From contig OX388341.1 of NCBI GenBank assembly GCA_947579665.1, positions 806,001-870,000 on the forward strand: DNA of 64,000 nucleotides, in the 5' to 3' direction. This DNA is from Sympetrum striolatum. Taxonomy: Eukaryota; Arthropoda; Insecta; Odonata; Libellulidae. Numbering within the stretch: the stretch's first letter is position 1; the number at the start of each line of letters is the position of its first letter. Under the pieces are notes generated by a model, which did not search any database, had not been told where the DNA came from, and saw nothing but the letters and a program-made list of their open reading frames with translations. Below, piece by piece: positions 36,946-47,730 of the stretch. The position numbers and the translations under genes are program-made.

Positions 36946-39900
36946 TTCCCCTTCCCTCGGATTTCGAGAAGGACGGCTCCTCCAATATGTTTAGAATAGA
37001 GACGACATGCAGTGGGTTATGGGAATCCAAATTCTGCCCATGCGAATTACGAACGAACTGGTAACGAATGAAATAAATTATCATAAAGCATTACTTATGA
37101 ATGCAACCATCGTTCAACGAAATTGAAATTTCGATGAAATGCGCGATGTTGCTCAGTAGCGTTCGAAAAAACGTATCCAATTAGACGCATCTCATATGCA
37201 ATCTCAATACCGATGTTACCATAGGTAGAAGAAGAATAAATGGTAGCATAAAACAGTATTAAAAATTTCCTAGATATTTCCGATCATTTTCCGTGAGGAA
37301 AAAACAGGTGGTTGTATAGAGGCTCTATCAGCGAAGCACTAATGTGCATCGAAGGTGTCTCGTGAACGATCACAATCTCCTCTCGGCCATTTGGCCCAAT
37401 TTAATGAAGAAATAGATTTTCGTACGAATAGTTATAATCAAAGATCATTTGAGTTGATTTCATTGTCCAGATGACGACTTGAAATAGAATAGCGTAAAAA
37501 TAGTGTCTGATGTTTAGTCTCTGTTAAAGGACTGTTAAAATGCTTCAATAATGTTTGTGGATGGAGTAAAATTGCAGGTGAACGTTTTAACGACCTTTTT
37601 CAAATACCAAGGCGACCACAACGCCAATTATACATACATGAAAAGCGCAATAAACCTAAGTATAAAAGGCGTGTTGGTGTTGAGCGAAATGAAAGATAAG
37701 CAAGTGTCATCAATCATTACTCTAAAAAGGCTTCAACGGACTAATAATGTCGATCGTGAAAGGTTAAAATGACGCGTAAGTAAAATGACCAGAGAAGAAA
37801 TTCCTTGTATTCGTCTCTGGAACTAAAGGTTCCAGAGACGAAAAGATTCACACTCTTGAGAAGATTCGAAGTAAAATATCAGCTGTTCTCCCGGACTGCG
37901 CATTCGTCTTCAGATTGGCAAGCCCTAGAGCGAAATAGTTTTCGAAGCCCTTTTAACAATACTAAATCAGTGCAATCTTCAAACAGATGCCTTTATTGAA
38001 AAAGGATGTAGAGAAATTTAAATGCCCTGCTTTATACAGCGAATTTTGAAAGGGAAGCTCCACCTGATTCAGCAGCAAGAAAATCCCAGTCTCGGAAAGA
38101 AGTGTCTTCCTTATTATATTACAATTTAAATTAAGGCGATCATATGCCTCAAAATCCACTGAGTTGCGAACTTCAATGCGGAACTATTTGATGGCAGATC
38201 TGGGCTTCCTCTCCTCATTTAAAATTATGAGCAATGCTCCCATTTCACATTATCTCTGCTACACACGCATTGAAGTTAGCGGCGCCCTAAATCATGTTTT
38301 TGTTAGTTAGGGAAATGTTCAAATAATATATGGTAATTGTGGAATATGTATCCACAACTGAATCTAATAATATAATAAAATGTCTTGGAAGAATGAGCTC
38401 GAAGAGGAAAAATAAGAAAGCATTGGTAATATAAGCATACGAAGAGTATCCAACGAATCCAACACAAAGCGCAGCAAAAAATATTTTGCTTTTCCAATGA
38501 AAACCCCATTTTGGGACAAATAAATATCTTCTATTATGAATTGAACCATCTTATTCTCCGATATCTTGCGGCTCTCAGGCTGGAAGTCTAAAGGATACAC
38601 ATCAAAATCTTAAGACATACCTAATTAACTATAGGTTAATTTGCTGTCAACACAACTCGCACATTTTCCCATTTAATAAGCGCTTATAATGTCCGCAACT
38701 TCTTATTTTGAAAGTTTCTATCCTCTTTTCAGCTCATGTGCTAATATTAGATCGATTTTTTTACCGCTTTGCTATTCGGACTTGGAAGGCACCGTTTTCG
38801 TTCGGTGAAGCGACGGCAACATAGGGGAAAGGATTCGGTGGAAGGTGGGCTGACGTATTGCAGAACCAGAGGTCGCCTAAAGCACTCCTCTGTTGGATGC
38901 GAAGGCATAGACCAGTGTTCATCGGTGTGGCATTGCGTCATACTGCGAGCCTAATTTGACGGAGTGCTCCATAGGACAGAAGACATCCACGTTAGTTTTA
39001 AGGGATTATTCCTTTTATCTACTTGAACGGAAGTCGCAATTTTTTACCTCTCGGACCATTACATTCGCAAATTTCAATACCGTGGAACAATAAGATTTCC
39101 ATTAGAAACATGCATACACACGTTTCATTGCTGCAATGCGATTTGCTGTCGCCCGTCTAAATTTGTGTTGGTGACACAAAGAGGATTCGGAGTACGAGCA
39201 TTATACGATATTCGTAATAGGCAAACTCAATTAAAATCGCACAAAATGTCTCTCTTCGCTGTCGGACCACCGATTGGCGACTGCCACTGCTTCTGATTAA
39301 AATGCCTCCGTTCGCTGCAACTTCTGAAATGAATATCCGATTCATACATTAATCCACAATTAGTAGCTGAATTGCTGGATCTCAAATAGAGATAATCCCA
39401 TTCATGATTACACATTTCGAATGAGATTATGTATGATGACTTATCACGAATGACATTAAAAATCGTCATTTCCTTTATACAAAGAGATTTGCGGAACTGA
39501 AAGCAATGAGAGGTGATAAGAAATCATTTGAAATAAATACGTAACATTTGCCGCGATGAAAGTGATTTTTGAATTTTGAAAACTAGCCTGCTCGAACTAA
39601 AAATGACTACGCAGAATTTCAATACGTTTCCCGAAGCGCAATGGCTCATCAGAATGATTATATCTTTTAAAACAAAAACCTTTTTCTGCTCGAAAAGAAT
39701 TTTTAATAGGCCCCTCTATCAGACAAGTATGATAGTGTATGTTATCATAGGTCTTTTGACGAAATATAAGTATTACGATAACACAGTTGTATCACTTTAT
39801 GCAACAAGAAATCAAATATTCCTCTCCAATGGGAGAACCCACACTCTGCATCTATATCGAGCTGTCAAATAAATGGAGGCGTTTTACACGCCCAAACATC

Positions 39901-40989
39901 GCGACTGAAACGAAAGTTGACGTATCTGCAAGAGCAGTTCGCATGCCGCGTGAGGAGACGTTTGAGAGCGGGCCGCGACAAGGCATCGACTGTTCGATTT
40001 CGTGGGGAGAAACGAAAAAGATCAGGCGTCGGTAAAAAATCACGGAGTCAATAAAGATTCCGGAAGGTAGTGGCACGTTGAAAATTAGATTGAATCCTTA
40101 TCATCAAGCGTCGATGGTGATATTTAATTAAGGGAGAAAAAATAAATGAGACGAAAAACCATTATCCGTTTGAAGAAATTCGCGAAGAGGCTTCGTTACG
40201 CGAAACCTTCAACTTCCCCTCCCCTTGCCCCTCCCTCCTTCTAACGCCCCTCAATCCACCAGAAGTAGAATATATACCATGAAAATTCGCCGCTCGTCCC
40301 ACTTCTTGTCCATCGCCTGCCGCGAGTGCCTCGACCGACAATTTGTTCCCGACCGTTGAAGTCTCCGAAGATTACTTCCAACGTGAGGCAGTTTCTCGCC
40401 CCGAGTCTCTTCGAGAAGCTCTCCGACTGCTGCTGTCTTCCATTTTTAGTCGTCGTTATGCGAAGCTGCGATCGCCGTACGATATCTATCTCATCCACCG
40501 AAAAGCATCTCGGCCAAAGGGTGTAGGAGGCAGTTCATCTGGCTGAAGCTATTGGGGAAGCATATCTGGCAGCTGGAACCTTTAGTCTAATGCACCTTTA
40601 AGGCTCCAGAAGGTACCAAGACAGTTTCCTAAACAACCGGGTGGAGGCGCTCCCTCTAACATCTAAGAAGGAAAGCAGACATGTCGACTATCACTGGTAA
40701 AACTGCTACGACTGAGAGAAGATCCAGATTTCAATAATTAGCTACAGTTGATCCCCAAGAGCTACTGAGAGTTCCTCTATCTTCGGACGGGTCTTCAGCA
40801 GTTGAAACTACGCGTTCTACGACTGGCAACATCTCGACTTAATTTTTTATTTCGAGAAACCTGCGGTTCAGCGGTGTCGTTGACCATCTTGCAGCACTAT
40901 GGCCACAGAATTCCATGGTAGAGAGGGCAATTGGGCGACATCAAGAGAAGCGTTCGGAGAAATGGGCGGAGCGCACGACTCAGCGGTCC
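36946..40989. other. No gene seen; scattered short open frames
   Basis: About 4 kb without a supportable gene. Slightly GC-richer patches occur near 38770-38960, 39900-40060 and 40240-40560, with short overlapping open frames on both strands that show no recognisable domain. A single hairpin is listed separately. Confidence 0.4.
37811..37841. repeat. Perfect short hairpin
   Basis: TCGTCTCTGGAAC and GTTCCAGAGACGA form a 13-bp perfect stem around a 5-nt loop. No U-tract or associated gene is visible; function unknown. Confidence 0.6.
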
Positions 40990-41135
40990 GGTGAAGAAGA
41001 TCGGGAATTAGTGTTGTGTTTGTGTGGTGTGATATGGTCATTCTAGTGAATTAGTGAAAGTGACTTCAAGAGGATGCTCAGTACGCCGATGAAAAGCAGA
41101 GAACGGCCGACGAGGGAGGATAACTGCAGCTAAAG
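40990..41135 (+). other. Candidate noncoding 5' exon
   Basis: The stretch ends in a near-ideal splice donor, CTAAAG/GTAAGG (donor at 41136), and its GTG/GTT-rich text with repeated AGTGAATTAGTGAAAGTG-like leader sequence resembles insect 5' untranslated leaders. No matching downstream coding exon was found in the window. It could equally be part of a retroelement leader. Confidence 0.2.
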
Positions 41136-41464
41136 GTAAGGAGTCTATACCTTTCAGGAGAGGGGGTTGGCAGGTTTCTTTAGAAAAGGGCCCAACCCAC
41201 GGGCATTAGAGAACAGGTCCACGATTTGGGGGGAGAAGGGAAATTAAGGTAATAGGTATTACACACACTCCTACACGCCGGCTCTTTAGCCATTAAAGAA
41301 TTAAACTTATTTAGTCTTCTAAAAGTCTCTCTTCTATGTTTTCCGTGGCTGTGGTTTTCATGCTACAGCCACACTGTGGATTTATAGGGCTTGCTAAATG
41401 GAACTGATGTCGCGACGTCCCCGAAATAACGTTCCAGTTCTACTTGGCAGGCGAACCCTTCCAC

Positions 41465-41473
41465 TATAAAAAG
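41465..41473 (+). promoter_or_regulatory. TATA-box-like motif
   Basis: TATAAAAAG lies about 28 bp upstream of CACAGTACG, the spacing of an arthropod core promoter. No clear transcript follows; the only nearby open frame is 21 codons (from about 41840). Weak evidence. Confidence 0.2.
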
Positions 41474-42214
41474 GGAAACGAGTCGAGCACAGTACGCCTT
41501 TGCGTGATTTGGAAACCTGTGCAAAGTACTTCTATGTAGAAAGCCTAATTATTGAAAATTTTCTGTAAGATTTTTGCCCGAGATTAACTTTGACTCGGTC
41601 AGATTTGCCCTTAAAAGTTTCAAAAGAGGCGGTTCTGCTGCGATGGCGTTAACCTCCATGCATTTTCATATATTTCGGAGATTTGAACTTACAGTAAAGT
41701 GTGAATGATTCTGTTTTTCTTTTACTCCAGTTGAGTAGTTCCAAGTTGTGCTTCAGGGAATTCAAGGGCAAAGGAAAACCCTCGCAGTGACCTCTTGCAT
41801 CGTCAATATTTTCCAGCTGTACTTCAGGAGAAACTACAAAATGACGCCCCTGAGAGCAAGGATTGGTATTTTGGAGAATTTCACCAGGAAAATTAAAAAT
41901 AAGTGAATTTTGAAGGCTGTCTAATTTCCGGAATGCTCGGCTTTCATTCTTATTGCAAATAAAAAAATTAAACGTTTTTCTGAAATTATAGTCCTTACCT
42001 GCATATCACAACTCTGTGATCGTGAATCTATAATCTTAAACATTTCACTTACTACCTTCTTCGAAATTTCCTTGTCAGGCTAACACTAGCGGTAAGCAGA
42101 TGCATGCGTTAATCATTTTATGTACTACTGTAAAACCTAAAATGGATAGAAAAATATATTTTGGGAGTCGCTTTAAGATTACATAGCAATGGCTCTTGCA
42201 GAGAAGAGAATAAT

Positions 42215-42393
42215 ATTAGGAACAAATGAAAAGATTAACTTTTACACACCACAGATAATTTTATTCAGGAACGACCATGGTTTCGACTCATGGAGTCATC
42301 TTCAGGAGATGACTCCATGAGTCGAAACCATGGTCGTTCCTGAATAAAATTATCTGTGGTGTGTAAAAGTTAATCTTTTCATTTGTTCCTAAT
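42215..42393. mobile_element. 179-bp near-perfect palindrome, probable Penelope-like element relic
   Basis: Two 87-bp arms are reverse complements around a 5-bp centre (42302-42306). Each arm holds TCGAAACCATGGTCG next to TGAATAAAATTATC, a style of sequence found in the terminal part of Penelope-like retroelements. On the minus strand the centre reads CTGAAGA, then a GACTC/GAGTC stem-loop, then GAAAC, the order of a hammerhead ribozyme core. The palindrome is plain in the sequence; the Penelope assignment is from memory of similar ends. Confidence 0.6.
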
Positions 42394-43296
42394 GGCGACT
42401 TACCACGAAGTCACGGCCAAAGCAGTGGATTCTATGAGAATAATATTCTTAGAGTTGTTGTTTTAAAACTACAATATTAAAATCAATTTATGTTTTTTGA
42501 ATAACAATTACTTGATCAACTATTAAGATAAGCTATTACAGTAATAAAAATGCATCGAGCGGAAATTGAAGAAAAGGCTGAGTTATTTCATCCGGGATAT
42601 TTTTTTTTAATGACGTGGTAAAAAATTTGTCGCAAGGAAGTTTAGATAATGTTAAAACCACTTACTGTTTGTTTCCGGAATTTATTTATTAATGGAACTT
42701 ATTAAGCGTTTAATTTTAAATTGAGCATCGTTGTCATTTGTCGTGACGTATACGCGGCTGCTACGAACAACTGCTTAGGCTTCTAACGCGCAATAACAAT
42801 GTTACCAGAGTGCTACGAGGCCCTAGGGAAAAGTGACTGTTATGTTAAAATATAAGCCCTCACTGGGAATTTTATACTTATATAAGAATTCATTTAAGTT
42901 TCGACGGAATGCTGAAAGTATATACTCCGGTCAGTTTTAAATAAGAAAGTCTTGTATTCCCTGTGAAATAATAAAGTAGAATTTGTGGAAAAACTATTCC
43001 ATCATTAACGTATATAAGAGTAGTTTTTCAAAGATGTCATCTCTTGAACGGTATAAGAGTTTTATTAATTCACATTAGAAATAAAAGAATTCGCAGCCTC
43101 GAAGCTCAATAATAGTTTTACAAAACTTTGTTTTGACAGTGGCATGAAATTTTCCAGAAATTCCTGAAAACCCCTTCAATATCTTAACTTGTTACCTGGA
43201 TCATCACAGCCTTATTTTTTAGATCTTTCATAAATATCCGTTAGCCCACAATTTTTTATTACTTGTCGAGGTTTCATAAAAATTAGCATTTACATA
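42394..43296. other. AT-rich, no gene seen
   Basis: No coding region, repeat or RNA gene that I can support. Confidence 0.5.
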
Positions 43297-44580
43297 CAGT
43301 AGTACCTCTTACTAAGAGTGTTCCTTAGTACGAGTGTTCCATACTACGAGCTGGCACTCGGCCGAAATATTGACTCTTAAGACAAGCAAAATTTCTTACT
43401 ACGAGCGTACGGGTATAATCGTATCCAGCTTGTTGGCACTGTCTAATAAGTTCGCGGACGAGCTACCAGGGCTACCAAGGACCCAATGGTAAGCTCGAAA
43501 CAAAATCCCTTTTATATGTTGCTTGCGTTGGTCAATTTGGTAAACGAGCCAAAACACAGCGGGATGTGGAGTTCAATGCTGATAAGACCAAATCAAAATT
43601 CTTCTTGGATCACCCTGCCGTCGCTCAATCAGTTCGCGTTTTGAAATCGTAGGAAAAGTATTTCTGAATTGTGTTCTGGCGAATTTTTGTGTTTTTTTGC
43701 AATGTATTCTGTAACTTCTACATGGGACCTAAGAATCTTAGTGTAAAGGAGAGTAGTGATAAGAAGAAAAAGCTTATCACGATCGATATTAAGAACGAAA
43801 TTATCAAAAAATATGAAAAAGGAATGCGTGTTGCGGACTAGGCGCATCAATACAAACGGAGTATGTCGACGATGTGCACCATTTTGAAGAAAAAGAAGGA
43901 GATAAAGGCATTGTCGTCATCACAAGGCTGTCGAAGAAGCAGACAGTTGTGAACGAGGAGATGGAAAAATTGTTTCTGATTTGGTTGAACGAGAAGGAAC
44001 TCGCAGGTGATACTGTCACTCAGGACAGCATCTGCGATAAGGCACGATTATTGTAGGACGATCTTTACAAGAAGTCTCCTGGAACGTCATCGGAAGAACC
44101 TGCGGATAATGTGGAACTTTTCAAGGCCAGTCGAGGCTGGTTTGAAAAATTCAAGTGGAGAACTGGCATCCACAGCGTACTACGACATGGTGAGGCAGCC
44201 AGTGCGGTACCAAGGCGGCTGAAGTGTTCGTTAAAGACTTCGCCGAACTCATCGCGTTGCAGGGCTACGTCTCACAGCAGGGTTTTGAGTGTGATGAGAT
44301 TGGCCTGTTTTGGAAAAAGATGCCGAGACGTTCATCACCACCGAGGAGAAGAAGTTGCCAGGCCATAAGCCAATGAAGGATAGGCTGATGCTTGCTTTTT
44401 GCGCTAACGACAGTGGAGACCTGCAAAATCAAGCCTCTTCTGGTCTACCATTCGGAAAATCTGAGAGCCTTCAAGGCTCACAAGATAAGTAAGGAGAAGC
44501 AACCAGTGATGTGGAGGGATAACGTGAAGGCCTGAGTCACCAGGCAATTAACCATCGAGTGGGTAAACACTGCCTTCAGC
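43297..44580 (+). mobile_element. Tigger (pogo group) transposon, right end missing
   Basis: The left terminus CAGTAGTACCTC follows TA (43295-43296), as expected of Tc1/mariner-pogo elements, and is followed by TACGAG-rich subterminal sequence. The body is a decayed transposase. Around 44580 the sequence changes to a LINE tail, so the right inverted repeat is lost or replaced. Confidence 0.7.
43722..44580 (+). pseudogene. Tigger/pogo transposase (CENP-B-type), degenerate
   Basis: From ATG at 43722 the frame reads KKKKLITIDIKNEIIKKYEK, the N-terminal helix-turn-helix of CENP-B/Tigger proteins, then hits a stop. Other frames continue with RLSKKQTVVNEEMEKLFLIW and ELAGDTVTQDSICDKARLL, then SRGWFEKFKWRTGIHSVLRH (second DNA-binding domain), and DDE-domain pieces GFECDEIGLFWKKMP, ETFITTEEKKLPGHKPMKDR, LMLAFCAND, LLVYHSENLRAFK and QPVMWRDNVKA. 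At least four stops or frameshifts make it non-functional. The family normally catalyses cut-and-paste transposition at TA sites. Confidence 0.75.
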
Positions 44581-44648
44581 CTTAATATTAAAATACAAAA
44601 ACCTCTCACCACAATATGAATAAAAGACCAAGATTCAGGTAAAATATT

Positions 44649-45260
44649 CCTATATCCTACAATAACCATGGTACACAAGATTTAGAAGTTACTGTTCCCA
44701 TCCTTTTTAATTACATACCACATGACTTACAATCATTAGAAAAAATGTCAACAGTCAAACAAGAAGTGAAAAAATGGTTACTGAAATTAGATTGATGTAA
44801 ATCAAATTATTCTATTTTTTTAAATCACGCACCTGCCGACAAGTCCTATGCATGGACTGTCTGTATGTATATATTACAACATTTATTGTGCTTAATGTTA
44901 TTTGTTGCTGTAAAATATTTGATTATTAATACTACGTAAATATAGATGATAAATTGTTCATTAAAATATGGTGATATTCAATTAATATTAAATTGTGTTG
45001 ACATGTATGATTTTTAATATCTTTGTTAATTATTACTTCTTTGTATAAAAGGCTCCTGCTGACAATCCATTTTAGGCTTAGCATGACCTACAAAATGTTT
45101 ATTTTTTTCTCTTAAATTGTATTTAACTATTGAGTAGTTTTTAAATTCTATATGCAATCTGTTTATTATGAAGTGAAAGTTATATTTTTGTCAGAAGGTT
45201 AATCATAATGTATATACAGTATTGTAAAATGTATTCACTAAATAAAATGTATACTTTCAA
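44649..45260 (+). pseudogene. 5'-truncated non-LTR retrotransposon tail
   Basis: An open frame of 48 codons ends at TGA 44793-44795 and includes LEVTVPILFNYIPHDLQSLE and EVKKWLLKLD, resembling the extreme C-terminus of CR1/Jockey-like ORF2 proteins. An AT-rich tail follows, with AATAAA and an A-rich end near 45240-45265, as in a LINE 3' untranslated region. Confidence 0.5.
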
Positions 45261-45265
45261 AAAAA

Positions 45266-46042
45266 TAATAAAATATGAAATATAAGAGTGATGAGACTGT
45301 TAGAGATGAAAACTCTACCTGGTATGGTAGAGGGTATGGAGACAAGAGAGAGGTTAGAATGGCACTTGGTTTTGAACATTATAGTGATTGAGTATTTCAA
45401 CCTACGATTTTTTGTATTTTGGCATAATTTGCTTCTCCAGCAAATGAATCAGTTTTTATATTATTTGTGAGTTATGAATTATTGAAATAGGCAAGGGGTT
45501 ATAATGATTGGCTTTTGGGCAATGATTTCATTGTATTTAGTAATTCATACTCTAAATATTAAGTTGAAGGCAAATTGTTATTTGTTTTATGCTTGTGTAT
45601 TTTCCATTGATTGATTCTGTAAGCCTACGCTTAGCATAATTACCTTTTGCTTCATTGTACATACTTGGGTTCAGCCATAATTGCATGCATAAAACGTATG
45701 CTAAGTACTTGAGTTCAATTTTTATTGAGTTAACCACATTTTTTTCAATGAACTTGACAGACAGAAATTTGTGATACAAAAAGCGATCCAAGCTACAAGT
45801 GGATGTAGACTCCAACTAGTGAATAGCAGCCAGCCCATCTACTACTACATAATTTTACACCATACTGAGTATATATTTTTATTTTTACCAGTTTGATATG
45901 GAACTCTCTTCATGGCAAACCTTCATATTAGACTTGTTTTCTGTGGAAGTGAAGACAATACAGAAATTGTGAAGAATAGGTAATTTTAAAGTCGACATAT
46001 ATTACGTCTATTCATCGACATTAGTCGACATATATATGTAAT
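45266..46042. other. AT-rich; one orphan exon-like patch
   Basis: Around 45915-45980 an ATG opens MANLHIRLVFCGSEDNTEI and is followed by a donor-like AATAG/GTAATT. No partner exon was found, and the adjacent LINE relic may have destroyed the locus. Nothing else is supported. Confidence 0.2.
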
Positions 46043-47230
46043 TATAGACCAATTGTTATTTAGCCAGTTCTGGCTAAAGTTTTTGAGAGTATTCTTCTTG
46101 AAAAACTTTCTCCTGCTCTTAACAGAATCTTAATCAGTGAGCAACATGGTTTTACTAATGGCAAATCTACAAGCATTAATCTCTTATTACTTCATAATTT
46201 TATATCTCATGCTCTGGAACATCATAGGCAGATTAATACAGTTTATACTGACTTTTCCAAAGCATTTGACAAAGTCAATCATCAGATACTATTGTCTAAA
46301 TTGGATTACCTAGCTAACAGAAAATTGTTAGTTAAGCTGGACAACTCTATTTCCCACACCTTTACTGCCACTTCCAGGGTACCTCAGGGGTTCCACTTAG
46401 GCCCTCTCTTGTATCCAATCTTTATCAATGATGTTGGCGAACATCTAAGTACCATTAATTACTTGTTGTATGCAGATGACTTAAAGATCTTTCATCCCAT
46501 TGACAACCTTAATAACAGCGTTGAATTACAGGATTGTTTAGATAGACTAGATAGCTGGTGTAAATTGAACTTCATTCAACTGAACCTTGATAAATGTAGC
46601 ACAATAACATTCCAAAAAATGAGAACTCCCATCCATTATGATCACCTTCTTTGTGATAGTACTCTTAAGGGAGTTCAGTCTATCTCTGATTTAGGGGTTA
46701 TTTTTGATGTAAAATTAGGATTTCAATTACTATTGCCACTAAGGCATTCAAGGTGCTTGGATTCATTGCTCGAGTGACCAAAGACTTCTATATCAATTGT
46801 CTTAAGTTGTTATTATTTATATATATCACTTGTTAGATCCATTTCGGAATATGGCTCAGTAATTTAGAATCCATATTACACAAAGTATGAGTTACAGCTT
46901 GAAAAAATTCCTTAGGATTGTTGCACATAAATTTAATGTTAAAAGACAAAGTGGTGAACATGAGAGAGTATGTGTAGTCAACTACACATACCACTTCTCT
47001 CTTCGAGGAGGAAGCAGCTCAGTCTATTATATTTGCATAATATTTTAAATGGCTCTATTAAATGTTCTGAACTGCTCTCTCTTATTAATTACCATCATCA
47101 TTACAAGAAACCCTGTTCTTTTTAATGTTCCATACTTACTTAGAAATTATATGTTTTATTTACCCTTCTATCCCATCTTGAGGGAGGCCAATAAATACTG
47201 TAATAGAATTGACTTTCTTTATTTCTAACT
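46043..47230 (+). pseudogene. Non-LTR retrotransposon reverse transcriptase with YADD box, degenerate
   Basis: From 46043 the frame reads NYRPIVI, a stop at 46061-46063, then PVLAKVFESILLEKL, QHGFTNGKSTSINLLLLHNF, VYTDFSKAFDKVNHQILL, PQGFHLGPLLYPIFINDV and the catalytic LLYADDLKIF, then LNLDKCSTITF. After 46777 the homology continues in shifted frames (SLVRSISEYGSVIWNPYYTK; LLSSRRKQLSLLYLHNILNG; NVPYLLRN) to about 47225. The reverse transcriptase palm is nearly complete, but one stop and several frameshifts inactivate it. Endonuclease and upstream parts are missing. It resembles CR1/Jockey-like elements. Confidence 0.8.
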
Positions 47231-47649
47231 GTATGCTCAGGAGCTTTTTTATGTCTAATGTCACTTAGTTGTATTTGTGATTTGCTTTTTTCCTTTTAAT
47301 TGGGTATACAAATGTTTATACCTTTATTTTTTATATATTTCTTTTTGTGAATATATCTTGCATTGTATAATATTCAAAGATCATCTATTTCATATTCTAC
47401 CGCATTTTGTCGACAAATACAGCATTTGAGTAGACTTTGTAATACTTCAAATTGTTCAGGAGGTTTATTATTTTACATAGTTTAGTTTCTGTAATGATTA
47501 TAATCCTTGTTGTAACCATAATGTGCAATAGGGCTCTGCCCATTAATAAATTATAATTGTTTATAGGATTAGAATGAGGTCCACGAGGCAACTTAAAACT
47601 TTACATACTTACTACAAAGAATTTAAGAATATGAAGATTGTACTAAAAG

Positions 47650-47730
47650 GTTACTGTATATGCCGGCATATAAGTCGACCTTTGAAGCCTAAAAAAATAT
47701 CTCAAAACTAGGGGTAAACTTATACTCCGA
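47650..47730. mobile_element. Possible DNA-transposon terminus with hairpin
   Basis: CTGTATATGCCGGCATATAAG is followed about 45 bp later by an inverted counterpart (ACTTATACTCCGA). This ATAAGTCGAC-type end is reminiscent of small DNA transposons, but no second end or target duplication was found. Confidence 0.3.

Noticed and set aside
38769..38954. Small protein genes in the 37-40.5 kb region
   Set aside because: Frames are short, overlap on both strands and show no recognisable domain or splice context.
46292..46777. Intact reverse transcriptase gene
   Set aside because: Homology extends well beyond both ends of this frame, with a stop at 46061 and frameshifts after 46777.
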